Source: Tropicimonas sp. IMCC34011
Lineage (GTDB): Bacteria; Pseudomonadota; Alphaproteobacteria; Rhodobacterales; Rhodobacteraceae
DNA length: 64,000 bases
Assembly: GCF_003390865.1 (NCBI RefSeq)
Contig: NZ_QMEJ01000001.1
Location: forward strand, 558,001-622,000
Direction: 5' to 3'
The notes under the pieces: model-generated
What the model was told of the DNA's origin: nothing
The model's input: the letters and a program-made list of their open reading frames with translations, nothing else
Database searches by the model: none
In this document: piece by piece, positions 1-8,518 of the stretch
How positions within the stretch are numbered: the stretch's first letter is position 1
How the letters are laid out: the number at the start of each line of letters is the position of its first letter
Made by a program: the position numbers and the translations under genes

Positions 1-706
1 CGGGGGCGTAGTCCAGCACGTCGAACATCGCCTCCTGTCCCTCGCCCACCGCGAGCCCGCCGATGGCGTAGCCCGGAAAGTCGAGCGCCTTGAGCGCCTC
101 GGCGCTCTCCTGTCGCAGGTCGCGGTAAACGGAGCCTTGCTGGATGCCGAAGAGCGCATGGCCCGGGCGGTCCCCGAACGCGTCGCGGCTGCGCTCGGCC
201 CACCGCATCGACAGCGCCATGCTCGAGGCCGCAACCTCCTTCTCGGCCGGGAATGTGGTGCATTCGTCGAACGCCATCACGATGTCCGACCCGAGGAGGC
301 GCTGGATCTCCATCGAGCTTTCCGGGGTGAGCTCATGTTTGGAGCCGTCGATATGGGAGCGGAAGGTCACCCCCCGCTCCGTCATCTTGCGCAGATCGGC
401 GAGGCTCATCACCTGGAAGCCGCCCGAATCCGTCAGGATCGGCCGTTCCCAGTTCATGAAGGTGTGAAGCCCCCCCAGCCGGGCGATCCGCTCCGCGCCG
501 GGGCGCAGCATCAGGTGGTAGGTATTGCCGAGCAGTATGTCGGCGCCCGTGGCGCGCACGCTTTCGGGCATCATCGCCTTCACCGTGGCGGCCGTCCCGA
601 CCGGCATGAAGGCGGGCGTGCGAATCTCGCCGCGCGGGGTTTCGATCCGGCCGAGGCGCGCAGCGCCGTCCGTGGCCTCGAGCGTGAAGGAGAAGGTGCG
701 GGTCAT
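1..706 (-). CDS. tgt: tRNA-guanine transglycosylase (partial, 3' end outside window)
   Basis: Exchanges guanine-34 for a queuine precursor in the anticodon of tRNAs with GUN anticodons. The first 235 codons are present; the gene runs off the left edge. Reading from the ATG at 706 the protein starts [14 protein letters not shown] and shows the family blocks [11 protein letters not shown] (about residues 60-70) and TDSGGFQV, whose Asp (about residue 93) is the expected nucleophile. [10 protein letters not shown] and GGLAVGEG follow near the truncated end. The zinc-binding C-terminus is not in the window. It is divergent from the SufT-like gene at 836. The family assignment is firm from these motifs; only the C-terminus is unseen. 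Confidence 0.96.
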   Translation of the reverse strand, partial: MTRTFSFTLEATDGAARLGRIETPRGEIRTPAFMPVGTAATVKAMMPESVRATGADILLGNTYHLMLRPGAERIARLGGLHTFMNWERPILTDSGGFQVMSLADLRKMTERGVTFRSHIDGSKHELTPESSMEIQRLLGSDIVMAFDECTTFPAEKEVAASSMALSMRWAERSRDAFGDRPGHALFGIQQGSVYRDLRQESAEALKALDFPGYAIGGLAVGEGQEAMFDVLDYAP

Positions 707-835
707 GGGAGTGCCTCTAGGCGCACGCGCGCGCCTTGCCAAGCGTCCCTCATCCGAGACCGCCTGCTGGCCGCCGGCGGTGGACGGGCCCGGAGGGGTT
801 TCCTATATGGGGCTGACATTCTCGAAAGGGCAGCC

Positions 836-1189
836 ATGACCGATCAGATCGAAGGCGAGCCGCTGATCCGGCCGTCCAGCACAGACCATCCGCTCTACGA
901 CACCGTCGTGGACGCCTGCCGCAGCGTGTACGATCCGGAGATTCCGGTGAACATCTACGACCTCGGCCTCGTCTACACGATCGATATCAACGAGGCGAAC
1001 GAGGTCGGCATCCTGATGACGCTGACCGCGCCCGGCTGCCCGGTCGCCGGGGAGATGCCCGGCTGGGTCGCCGACGCGGTGGAGCCGCTTCCGGGGGTCA
1101 AGCAGGTTCAGGTCGAGCTGACGTGGTCCCCGCCCTGGGGCATGGAGATGATGAGCGACGAGGCCCGGCTCGAACTCGGCTTCATGTGA
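836..1189 (+). CDS. SufT-like Fe-S cluster assembly protein (DUF59/MIP18 family)
   Basis: A 117-residue MIP18/DUF59 protein. Relatives (SufT, PaaD, MIP18) help mature Fe-S proteins. The motif VYDPEIPVNIYDLGLVY in the first half and TAPGCPVAG, with the conserved Cys, in the middle are the family hallmarks. The ATG at 836 is chosen because GAAAGGG stands just upstream and the family begins about here; the longer upstream reading is antisense to tgt. In many Rhodobacterales this gene closes the suf operon. Here sufBCDS are not in the window, but an A-type carrier lies 1.9 kb downstream on the same strand, with an MscS channel gene between them. Confidence 0.88.
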   Translation: MTDQIEGEPLIRPSSTDHPLYDTVVDACRSVYDPEIPVNIYDLGLVYTIDINEANEVGILMTLTAPGCPVAGEMPGWVADAVEPLPGVKQVQVELTWSPPWGMEMMSDEARLELGFM

Positions 1190-1261
1190 TATCGGGCGCT
1201 CCCCTTCGGCCAATCTCGCGGCCGGAGGGAACAATCGCGTGATGATCCGGTTCGGATCCTC

Positions 1262-2986
1262 ATGATCGCATCATTTCTCCGCCCGCTCGCCGGAATGCTC
1301 CTTCTGTTTCTCGTGGCGGGGCTTCCGGCTCATGCACAGCTCGATGCGGGAAGCCTCGGCACCGGTCCCGGCAGCGGGGGGAGCGCCAGCTCCAGCGAAT
1401 CCGGGGAATTCTTCAATCAAGAAACCATCAATGCCGGCCTCGGCGAGCTGCCGGACTGGGTGGATCGCTCGACCCCGCAAGGCACGATGGAGAGCTTCCG
1501 TGCCGCCGCGGAGGCCGAGGACTGGCAGGCTGCGGCGCATCTGCTGAACCTCGGCGATTACAGCGATGAGGAGCAGGCTGCGGGGGGTCCCTTGCTCGCC
1601 CGCTCCCTGGCCTCGGTCATCGACCGCAAGGTGCTGATCGACTGGCACGACCTGCCCGACCGCCCCGACGGCATCGACTTTTCCGCGTCCGGCAGCGATC
1701 CCGCTTCCTCCGCCCGCCGGTCCATCCGGATCTGGGTCCTGTCGATGGACAAGCGCTCCGTGCCGATCCTGCTCAATCGGGTGAAGCCCGAGAATGGCAA
1801 CGCGGTCTGGCTCTTCTCCAAGACGACCGTCGCGAACGTTCCGCGGCTGGCCGAACTCTACGGCCCCTCGAGGATCGAGCAGAGGTTGCCCGGAACGTTG
1901 AGGGAGCGGGCATTCTGGGGCCTCAGGTGGTGGGAGGTCCTCGCGCTGCCCATTCTTGCCGGGGCAGCCGCGATCGCGGGGTTCGCGACCTCGCATGTTA
2001 TCCAGGCGATCTCGCGCCGAACCGGGCGCCGGATTCTGCAGGACGTGATCAAAGCCAGCCGCTGGCCCGCGATCATCGCCGTCGTAACCTTCGTCATCTC
2101 GACGATCACCGCCAATCTCTTCGTCTTCTCGGGGCAGGTGGACGTCTTTCTCCAGCCGCTCACGGTGCTCGGCTACACCATCGCGATCATGCTGCTGCTG
2201 GTGAACGGCATCGACAGGATCCTCGACCGGATCGTGTCCTTCGACAACGAGACGCTCTCCGCCAGCGGACCGGAATTCGAGTATCGCCGGTCCGTGGCCA
2301 CGCGGCTCGCGGCGTTCCGCCGGGCGGCCATCGTCATTGTCGTGGTGGTGGCGGCCGGGATCGTGCTGTCGAGCGCCAACGTCTTCCGCAGCGTCGGCTT
2401 CACGCTCCTCGCCTCCGCCGGCGCGCTGACGATCATACTCGGCTTCGCGGCGCGCAACGTGCTGTCCAACATCATGGCCAGCCTGCAGATCAGTCTGAAC
2501 CAGTCCGCCCGCATCGGGGACCGTCTCCTCTTCAAGGGCTATATGGTGGTCGTGGAACGGATCAACTTCACCTACGTTCAGCTCCGCGTCTGGTCGGGCG
2601 AGCGGTTGATCGTGCCGGTGACGGAGTTCACCTCCGAGGTCTACGAGAACTGGACCCTGAAGAATTCGGACATGGTCCGCCCGGTGATGATCCGCCTGTC
2701 CCATTCCGCGAATATCGAGAAGCTGCGGGATGCCTATAATCACATCCTCGACGAGGGCTGCGATACGGAGGACTGGGAAATCGGCCCGAAGGAAGATCGC
2801 GGCGTCCATGTCGCGGGCCACGACATCTTCGGGCAGGAAGTCATGTTCAAGGTTCCGACGACCGATCCGTCGACCTCTTGGGTCATCTCCTGCACGGTGC
2901 GCGAGCGTCTCCTCAAGGCCGCGGCAAAGATGCAGGAGGAGGGCGAAACCGTCTTTCCCGAGGCAAATCCGGCCGAGGCCGCCTGA
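1262..2986 (+). CDS. MscS-family mechanosensitive ion channel
   Basis: A 574-residue inner-membrane channel expected to open under hypo-osmotic stress. A signal-like N-terminus ending in PAHA is followed by a soluble periplasmic-type segment of about 190 residues, then hydrophobic segments near 225-245, 268-290, 298-318 and 355-375. The pore-lining MscS helix follows (FTLLASAGALTIILGFAARN). After it come the beta domain (GDRLLFKGYMVVVERI) and the C-terminal alpha/beta domain. It is twice the length of E. coli MscS because of the N-terminal extension, as in many alphaproteobacterial members. It sits between the two Fe-S assembly genes with no evident functional link. Confidence 0.9.
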   Translation: MIASFLRPLAGMLLLFLVAGLPAHAQLDAGSLGTGPGSGGSASSSESGEFFNQETINAGLGELPDWVDRSTPQGTMESFRAAAEAEDWQAAAHLLNLGDYSDEEQAAGGPLLARSLASVIDRKVLIDWHDLPDRPDGIDFSASGSDPASSARRSIRIWVLSMDKRSVPILLNRVKPENGNAVWLFSKTTVANVPRLAELYGPSRIEQRLPGTLRERAFWGLRWWEVLALPILAGAAAIAGFATSHVIQAISRRTGRRILQDVIKASRWPAIIAVVTFVISTITANLFVFSGQVDVFLQPLTVLGYTIAIMLLLVNGIDRILDRIVSFDNETLSASGPEFEYRRSVATRLAAFRRAAIVIVVVVAAGIVLSSANVFRSVGFTLLASAGALTIILGFAARNVLSNIMASLQISLNQSARIGDRLLFKGYMVVVERINFTYVQLRVWSGERLIVPVTEFTSEVYENWTLKNSDMVRPVMIRLSHSANIEKLRDAYNHILDEGCDTEDWEIGPKEDRGVHVAGHDIFGQEVMFKVPTTDPSTSWVISCTVRERLLKAAAKMQEEGETVFPEANPAEAA

Positions 2987-3083
2987 GGCGGACGGCGCCT
3001 GCGCGTCATCGCCCCGTTGAGCCGGGCGCGGTCCGGCCTTATGTTGGGTTCTCAGGACCCAGAAGCAGGAAGGGCGCCTCGCG

Positions 3084-3434
3084 ATGTTCGGCATACCCGG
3101 AAAACAGGCCGTCACACTCACCCCCGCCGCAACCGCGCAGATCGCGCGATTGATGGATCGGGACGGAACGACGGGCCTTCGCATCGGCATCAAGAAGGGC
3201 GGCTGCGCCGGCATGGAATACACCATGGACTACGCCACCGAGATAGATCCGAACGACGAGGTGGTCGAGCAGGACGGTGCGCGGGTGATGATTGCTCCGA
3301 TGGCCCAGATGTTCCTCTTCGGCACCGAAATCGATTACGCGACCTCGCTTCTCGAAAGCGGCTTCCGGTTCAACAACCCCAACGTCACCGAGGCCTGCGG
3401 CTGCGGGGAATCGATCAAGTTCGCCGAAACCTGA
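3084..3434 (+). CDS. A-type Fe-S carrier (HesB/IscA/SufA family)
   Basis: A 116-residue scaffold/carrier protein that hands Fe-S clusters to apo-proteins. The three family cysteines are present: Cys41 in GGCAGM and Cys105/Cys107 in ACGCGES near the C-terminus. The ATG at 3084 follows AGGAAGGGCG. Together with the SufT-like protein at 836 it looks like the distal end of a SUF system. Whether it is SufA, IscA or ErpA cannot be decided from the sequence alone. The next gene (tfoX-N) starts one base after its stop, so they are probably co-transcribed. Confidence 0.92.
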   Translation: MFGIPGKQAVTLTPAATAQIARLMDRDGTTGLRIGIKKGGCAGMEYTMDYATEIDPNDEVVEQDGARVMIAPMAQMFLFGTEIDYATSLLESGFRFNNPNVTEACGCGESIKFAET

Positions 3435-3435
3435 C

Positions 3436-3837
3436 ATGGCCGCCGATCCCGGCCTGATCGAGCTTGCACGGGATCTGTTCGAGCCGCTGGGAGACATCCG
3501 ACCCCGCCGGATGTTCGGCGGAGTCGGGCTCTATATCGGCGATGCGATGATCGCCGTCGTGATCGATGACGTCCTCTACATGAAAGCCGGAGGCGATCTG
3601 AGCGCCTCCTACGCTGAGGCCGGCGCCCTGCCCTTCGCCTATGACACCAAGCGCGGTCCGCGGAAAATCCCCGGCTTCATGTCCCTGCCGGAGGGCGCAC
3701 TCGACGACCCCGAGGAAGCGCTCCGCTGGGGCCGCCTCTCCCTCGCCGCGGCGGAGGTTGCGGCCGCCGAGCGGGAGGAGAAGAAGGCCCGCAAGGCGGC
3801 GAGAGGCGCGTCTAGTCCGCCTGCACGACGGGATTGA
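3436..3837 (+). CDS. TfoX N-terminal domain protein
   Basis: A 133-residue protein with a single TfoX-N domain: the block RPRRMFGGVGLYIGD is typical and is followed by YMKAGGD and KIPGFMSLPE. It lacks the C-terminal TfoX domain of the competence regulator, so a role in competence should not be assumed. The C-terminal 35 residues are charged and Ala-rich (EREEKKARKAARG), probably a flexible tail. The start is one base after the stop of the upstream Fe-S carrier. The 3' end overlaps the end of the convergent FAH-family gene by 26 bp. Confidence 0.85.
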   Translation: MAADPGLIELARDLFEPLGDIRPRRMFGGVGLYIGDAMIAVVIDDVLYMKAGGDLSASYAEAGALPFAYDTKRGPRKIPGFMSLPEGALDDPEEALRWGRLSLAAAEVAAAEREEKKARKAARGASSPPARRD

Positions 3838-4660
3838 CGAGGGTGCCGACGGCACCCGCCGACACCTCCACCACGTCCCCCGCCTTCATGTAGAGTGGCG
3901 GATCGCGCCGCTCGCCGACGCCGGAGGGCGTGCCGGTGACGATGACGTCGCCGGGCTGGAGGGGCGTGAAGCCGGAGATGTACGCGATCACCTCCTCGAT
4001 GGAGAAGAGGAGCTGGTCGAGCTTGCCCTGCTGCACCACCTCGCCGTTCAGCCGCGTCTCGATCGGCAGCTCGCGGTAATCGCCGATCTCGTCCGGCGTC
4101 ACGAGGGCCGGACCGAAGGCGCCCGATCCGGGGTGATTCTTGCCGGGCGTGAACTGGCTCGTGTGGCGCTGCCAGTCCCGCGCGGAGCCGTCGTTGTAGC
4201 ACGAATAGCCAGCGACATGCGCCATCGCGTCCTTCGCGCCGATATGCCGGCCGCCAAGCCCGATCACCACGGCAAGCTCGCCCTCGTAGTCGAACCGCTC
4301 GCAGTTCCGCGGCACAACCATCGCCTGGCCGTGGCCGACCTGGCTGTCGGCGAAGCGGGTGAAGACGGTCGGATGCCCGACCTCCTTGCGCCCGGTTTCC
4401 TCCCGGTGCGCGGCGTAGTTGACCCCGATGCAGAAGATCTTGGCCGGATCGGGGATCGGCGGCAGGAGCGTGACGTCCGAAAGCGCGAATTCCGCCGGGC
4501 GGCCCGCGGCATATTCCGCGGCCTCCGTCAGCAGCCCGCCGGCGATCGCGCCTTTCAGCGTTCCCCGCGTGCGCCCCCGCCCCGGAACCGGAACGATGCC
4601 GCCCTCCGTCAGCGCGCCCCAACCGAGCCGCCCGGCCCTCGCGAATGTCGCAAACCGCAT
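3812..4660 (-). CDS. Fumarylacetoacetate hydrolase (FAH) family protein
   Basis: A 282-residue member of the FAH superfamily, metal-dependent enzymes that cleave C-C bonds or decarboxylate/hydrate 2-oxo acids. Visible blocks are KIFCIGVNYAAH, FDYEGELAVVIG (two metal-ligand Glu) and GYSCYNDGSARDWQ, and near the end VTGTPSGVG. The start at 4660 (MRFATFARAG) is preferred over two in-frame Met codons upstream because AAGGA lies 7 bases before it and homologues begin there. The exact substrate cannot be read: acylpyruvates, ureidoglycolate-type compounds and homoprotocatechuate-pathway intermediates are all possible. Its 3' end overlaps tfoX-N. Confidence 0.88.
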   Translation of the reverse strand: MRFATFARAGRLGWGALTEGGIVPVPGRGRTRGTLKGAIAGGLLTEAAEYAAGRPAEFALSDVTLLPPIPDPAKIFCIGVNYAAHREETGRKEVGHPTVFTRFADSQVGHGQAMVVPRNCERFDYEGELAVVIGLGGRHIGAKDAMAHVAGYSCYNDGSARDWQRHTSQFTPGKNHPGSGAFGPALVTPDEIGDYRELPIETRLNGEVVQQGKLDQLLFSIEEVIAYISGFTPLQPGDVIVTGTPSGVGERRDPPLYMKAGDVVEVSAGAVGTLVNPVVQAD

Positions 4661-4781
4661 GTCGCTGTCCTTCATTCCGGAAAGTTCCGCGGACAATCTC
4701 CGCGGCGACGGGCGACGTCAACTGGCCCCCGTGCGGCAAGGCTGCTAAGCGCGTGGCACGGGACCCCAAGGAGCGAACCCC

Positions 4782-5795
4782 ATGAGCGAACGCGTGCTGA
4801 TCACCGGAACCGCCGGCTTCATCGGTTACCACCTCGCAAAGCTGCTTCTTTCGGAGAACTACGTCGTCCTCGGCTATGACGGGATGAGCGACTATTACGA
4901 CGTCGCGCTGAAGCGCCGCCGCCACGCCATGCTGCTGCAGGATCCGAACTTCACCGCGACCGAGGGCCAGCTCGAGGACGCCGAGCTCTTCAACCGCGTC
5001 GCGGAGGAGTTCCAGCCGGACGTCATCGTCCACCTCGCCGCGCAGGCGGGCGTGCGCTACAGCCTCGAGAACCCCCGCGCCTATATCGACAGCAACGTCA
5101 TCGGCACCTTCAACGTAATGGAGGCCGCGCGCCGCCTGAAGGTGAGACACCTGATGATGGCCTCAACCTCCTCCGTCTACGGCGCCAACGAGGACATGCC
5201 GTTCGCCGAGACCGACAAGGCCGACACCCAGCTCACGATCTACGCCGCCACCAAGAAGGCGAACGAGAGCATGGGCCATTCCTATGCGCATCTGTGGGAC
5301 CTGCCGACGACCATGTTCCGCTTCTTCACGGTCTACGGGCCCTGGGGCCGGCCGGACCTCGCGCTGTTCAAGTTCGTCGACCGGATCCTCGATGGACGGC
5401 CCATCGATATCTACAATCACGGCGAGATGTACCGCGACTTCACCTATGTCGAGGATCTCGTCCGCGGCATTCGCCTCCTGATGGATGCCGCGCCCGTCCG
5501 GCCGGTGGACGGCGTTGTGCCCGAGGGCGACAGCCTCTCCCCCGTGGCGCCGTTCCGCGTGGTCAATATCGGAAACTCGGACAAGGTCCGGCTGATGGAC
5601 TTCGTCGAGGCCATCGAGCAGTCGCTCGGCCGGGAGGCGATCCGCAACTACATGGACATGCAGCCCGGCGACGTGCCGGCCACCTGGGCGAATGCGGACC
5701 TTCTGCACACGCTGACCGGCTACAAGCCACAGACCGACGTGAGGGACGGGATCGAGCGGTTCGTCGCGTGGTTCCGCGAGTATTACAACAAGTAG
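4782..5795 (+). CDS. NAD-dependent UDP-glucuronate 4-epimerase
   Basis: A 337-residue extended short-chain dehydrogenase. The Rossmann motif is GTAGFIG (residues 9-15), the catalytic Ser lies in ASTSSVYG (about 130), and the Tyr154/Lys158 pair is in [21 protein letters not shown] and the overall pattern fit the LpsL/CapI group, which interconverts UDP-glucuronate and UDP-galacturonate for surface polysaccharides. GGACCCCAAGGAG precedes the ATG. A link with the capsule genes at 45-49.7 kb is possible but the genes are 40 kb apart. It is followed after 3 bp by the convergent DapA-like gene. Confidence 0.9.
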   Translation: MSERVLITGTAGFIGYHLAKLLLSENYVVLGYDGMSDYYDVALKRRRHAMLLQDPNFTATEGQLEDAELFNRVAEEFQPDVIVHLAAQAGVRYSLENPRAYIDSNVIGTFNVMEAARRLKVRHLMMASTSSVYGANEDMPFAETDKADTQLTIYAATKKANESMGHSYAHLWDLPTTMFRFFTVYGPWGRPDLALFKFVDRILDGRPIDIYNHGEMYRDFTYVEDLVRGIRLLMDAAPVRPVDGVVPEGDSLSPVAPFRVVNIGNSDKVRLMDFVEAIEQSLGREAIRNYMDMQPGDVPATWANADLLHTLTGYKPQTDVRDGIERFVAWFREYYNK

Positions 5796-5798
5796 GCC

Positions 5799-6683
5799 CT
5801 AGTCCCGCAGACGCTCGAGGGCCGCCGACAGGGCATCCTGGGCATCCGGCGACATCGGCTGGAGCGGGCGTTGCGGGGGCCAGTCCTCCCGCGTTTCCAG
5901 CTCCATGGCCGCATGTGCGACGCGGAGCCCGCCCCACTCGCGAAGCAGATCCCAGAGCGGCGCACCCCGGCCATGGAGCCGCGCAAGGACGTCCTCGTCG
6001 CCGGACCGGGCGGCCGACCAGAGCGCCTGGGCATAGTCCGGCGCGAAGCCGGCGAGGATGCTGTGCCAGGCGTCCGCCCCCATGGCGAGCCCTGCCGGGC
6101 TGTTCGCATCGCCGGCAAACCCGATCGCGAACGCCTCGGGGAGCGCGCGCCGATAGGAGGCCAGCTGCGCCCCAATGCGGTCCCGATCCTCCGCGATCAG
6201 CTTGATGCCGGTCACGGTGGGAAGCGCGGAGAGACGCCCGGCAAGCTCGGGCGTATAGGCAAAGCGTGTCGCGGCGGGATTGTCATAGAGGCAAAGAGGC
6301 AGGTCCGTCGCCTGCGCGACGTCGGTAACATGCGCCTCGACCTCCAGCGCGCGCAGAGGGGTGTAGGACACGGCGGCGAGGAGCAAGCCGTCCGCCCCCG
6401 CGCGGGCCGCGTCCCGCGCCGCCGCAGCCGCCTCGTCGGTCCGCAACGCGCCGGCGCCGACGACAAGCCGGGCCCTTCCGCCGATCGCCTCGGCGGCGGC
6501 CGAGACGGCCCGGCGCCGCTCGGCCGCTCCGAGGAACATGTAGGACCCGGTGCTCCCGAGAAGCCCCACCGCGGCGATTCCGGATGCGGCGAGGCGATCG
6601 AGATGCCTCCCGAGCGTCTCGCTCCGCACCTCGCCATCCGCATTCATCGGCGTGGCGACATAAGCAATCAACCCGGTGAACAT
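5799..6683 (-). CDS. Dihydrodipicolinate synthase/N-acetylneuraminate lyase family protein
   Basis: A 294-residue class I aldolase of the DapA/NanA superfamily. The Schiff-base lysine is in TGIKLI, the conserved Tyr in CLYDNP, and the N-terminal pyruvate-binding loop reads GSTGSY, where dihydrodipicolinate synthase normally has GTTGE. That substitution, and the lack of lysine genes nearby, argue that it is a paralogue with another aldehyde substrate rather than the housekeeping DapA. The start at 6683 (MFTGLIAYVATP) matches the family N-terminus and has GGAG upstream; a longer frame to 6878 has no family-like sequence. Confidence 0.85.
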   Translation of the reverse strand: MFTGLIAYVATPMNADGEVRSETLGRHLDRLAASGIAAVGLLGSTGSYMFLGAAERRRAVSAAAEAIGGRARLVVGAGALRTDEAAAAARDAARAGADGLLLAAVSYTPLRALEVEAHVTDVAQATDLPLCLYDNPAATRFAYTPELAGRLSALPTVTGIKLIAEDRDRIGAQLASYRRALPEAFAIGFAGDANSPAGLAMGADAWHSILAGFAPDYAQALWSAARSGDEDVLARLHGRGAPLWDLLREWGGLRVAHAAMELETREDWPPQRPLQPMSPDAQDALSAALERLRD

Positions 6684-6856
6684 GGCTCCGAGCTCCCCTT
6701 CGAATTCGGCTCGTCGCACCATGCCCCGTCCGCCGCGGGGGCACCAGTGCACCGGCCCCTCCTCACGATCCTGCGTGGCGGGCGGGGGCGATTGGAACAG
6801 CACCCTCCCCCAAGCCGTTTCACATTCAAATGACACAAGACGAACGGAGGCTTCAC

Positions 6857-7417
6857 ATGCCCACCATCGAAACCGCAAAAATCGCCATCCTCGCCACCGA
6901 CGGCTTCGAGAAGGTCGAGCTGACCGTGCCGCGGGACGAGCTGAAGAAGGCTGGCGCCACGGTCCACATCATCTCTCCGGAGGGCGACGACGTGCGCTCT
7001 TGGGACGAGACGGATTGGGGGAGCACCGAGCCTGCGGACCTGTCCCTGAAGGACGCGAACGCGGCCGACTACGACGCGCTCGTCCTGCCGGGCGGCCAGA
7101 TCAATCCCGACAAGCTGAGGACGATCCCCGAGGCGGTCTCGTTCGTGAAGGCCTTCGCCGATAGCGGCAAACCGCTTGCTGCGATCTGTCACGGGCCGTG
7201 GCTCCTCGTCGAGGCGGACGTGCTCAAGGGCCGCCGTGCGACGTCCTTCCCGTCCATCCGCACCGATCTGAGGAATGCCGGGGCCGATGTGGTGGACGAG
7301 ACGGTCGTCCATGACGGGAACCTGATCACCAGCCGCAACCCCGACGACCTCGACGCCTTCGTCCGCACCATCAAGGATGCGGTCGAGCAGGGCGCATCCG
7401 GCCGTGACGCGGCCTGA
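6857..7417 (+). CDS. DJ-1/PfpI family protein (type 1 glutamine amidotransferase-like)
   Basis: A 186-residue DJ-1/PfpI protein. The nucleophile elbow is AICHGPWLL, with the reactive Cys after the ALVLPGGQINPD block; N-terminal ILATDGFEKVEL is also typical. Members are proteases, glyoxalases or protein/nucleotide deglycases and are usually stress-linked. A consensus GGAGG six bases before the ATG at 6857 fixes the start; an upstream in-frame ATG at 6830 lacks one. The gene is monocistronic: it is divergent from the DapA-like gene and is followed by a strong intrinsic terminator at 7463-7500. Confidence 0.92.
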   Translation: MPTIETAKIAILATDGFEKVELTVPRDELKKAGATVHIISPEGDDVRSWDETDWGSTEPADLSLKDANAADYDALVLPGGQINPDKLRTIPEAVSFVKAFADSGKPLAAICHGPWLLVEADVLKGRRATSFPSIRTDLRNAGADVVDETVVHDGNLITSRNPDDLDAFVRTIKDAVEQGASGRDAA

Positions 7418-7462
7418 CCATCGGCAGATCGGCGCGCCTCCCTGCGCGCCGCATTGTCACCG

Positions 7463-7500
7463 GGCGGCGCGGCCTATATCTAGGGCCGTGCCGCCTTTTT
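7463..7500 (+). terminator. Rho-independent terminator of the DJ-1/PfpI gene
   Basis: A 12-bp GC-rich stem (7463-7474 pairs with 7484-7495, all Watson-Crick except one G-U), a 9-nt loop, and then five T residues at 7496-7500. It begins 45 bp after the stop codon. This is the clearest intrinsic terminator in the window. Confidence 0.85.
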
Positions 7501-7549
7501 CGTATGTGCGGTGTTCTTTGGACGAGCCAGCCCAGGCCGAGGGATCCAG

Positions 7550-8425
7550 ATGCGTGACAGAATAGATCCCCTTATCGCCGAGCGCGCGAAGTGGCTGTTC
7601 AAGGATAACGCGTTCTGCCGCTCCGCGCGCCACCTGCTCGACAAGACCCTGAGTTACGACAAGACGCTCGAGCTCGGCTCCGAACTCCGCGACGCGCCCA
7701 ATGCTGAAATTATGGACCGCGTGGCCGGGATCATCGCGCGTGATGTCAAGATCACCGGGCTCGACCGCATCCCCGCCAGCGGCCCCGCGCTCGTCGTGGC
7801 GAACCACCCCACCGGCATCGCGGACGGCGTCATTCTGTGGCACGCTCTGAGAGCGAAGCGTCCTGACCTCTTCGTTTACGCCAACAGCGACATCCTTCGG
7901 GTCATGCCGCAGATGGAGACGATGATCTGCCCCGTCGAATGGCGGGAGGAAAAGCGGACCCATGCCAAGACCCGCGAGACGATGGCCTACACCCGCAAGG
8001 CCATCAAGGACGGACGGATCGGCGTGATCTTTCCGTCGGGCCGCCTTGCCAAGCGCCGCGGCCTCAGTCTGCACGAGCGCCCATGGATGGCGTCGGCAGC
8101 GATGATCGCGCGCAAGTTCGATCTCGACGTGATCCCGATCAACATTCGCGCCCGCAATTCGGTGCTCTTCTACCTTTTCGACCTGCTCCACCCGTCGCTG
8201 CGGGACATCACGCTCTTCCACGAGACGCTGAACAAGGGCAGGCAGCCCTACCGCCTGACCGTCGGCCGTCCGATCCCGGCAAAAACCCTGCCGGCGGGGT
8301 CCTCCGAAGCCATCGAGGAGCTGCGGGCACGGACCCTGCGTCTCGGCGGGCCGAACGCTCCGGCCGTGTCGCTCGCGGAGATGACGCGCCGCCCGCGCCT
8401 CTTGAAGCCTACGCTGACACAGTAA
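7550..8425 (+). CDS. PlsC-like glycerolipid acyltransferase
   Basis: A 291-residue membrane-associated acyltransferase of the 1-acyl-glycerol-3-phosphate acyltransferase superfamily. The catalytic block reads NHPTGIADG, so His and Asp are separated by five residues instead of the usual four (HX4D). IFPSGRLAKR corresponds to the phosphate-binding FPEGTR-like block, and VIPINIRARN to the last conserved motif. The ATG at 7550 follows GAGGGATCC. The acyl acceptor cannot be told: lysophosphatidate, a lyso-ornithine lipid or another lysolipid. It stands alone between a terminator and trkA. Confidence 0.82.
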   Translation: MRDRIDPLIAERAKWLFKDNAFCRSARHLLDKTLSYDKTLELGSELRDAPNAEIMDRVAGIIARDVKITGLDRIPASGPALVVANHPTGIADGVILWHALRAKRPDLFVYANSDILRVMPQMETMICPVEWREEKRTHAKTRETMAYTRKAIKDGRIGVIFPSGRLAKRRGLSLHERPWMASAAMIARKFDLDVIPINIRARNSVLFYLFDLLHPSLRDITLFHETLNKGRQPYRLTVGRPIPAKTLPAGSSEAIEELRARTLRLGGPNAPAVSLAEMTRRPRLLKPTLTQ

Positions 8426-8518
8426 GCGTCCGCCCCCGGCCATGAGCGCCGGGCAGCGTTGACGCGTCCCCTCCCCTCTGCCATCCCTGCCGGCGTTGGG
8501 GCTGAACACCGAGGTGCC

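Noticed and set aside
1271-3226. A 651-codon open frame on the minus strand across the mscS and Fe-S carrier genes
   Set aside because: It is antisense to genes with clear families, reads as Arg/His/Asp-rich sequence without motifs, and arises from third-position GC bias.
3436-3837. Competence regulator TfoX/Sxy
   Set aside because: Only the N-terminal TfoX domain is present, so the competence annotation would be over-reach.
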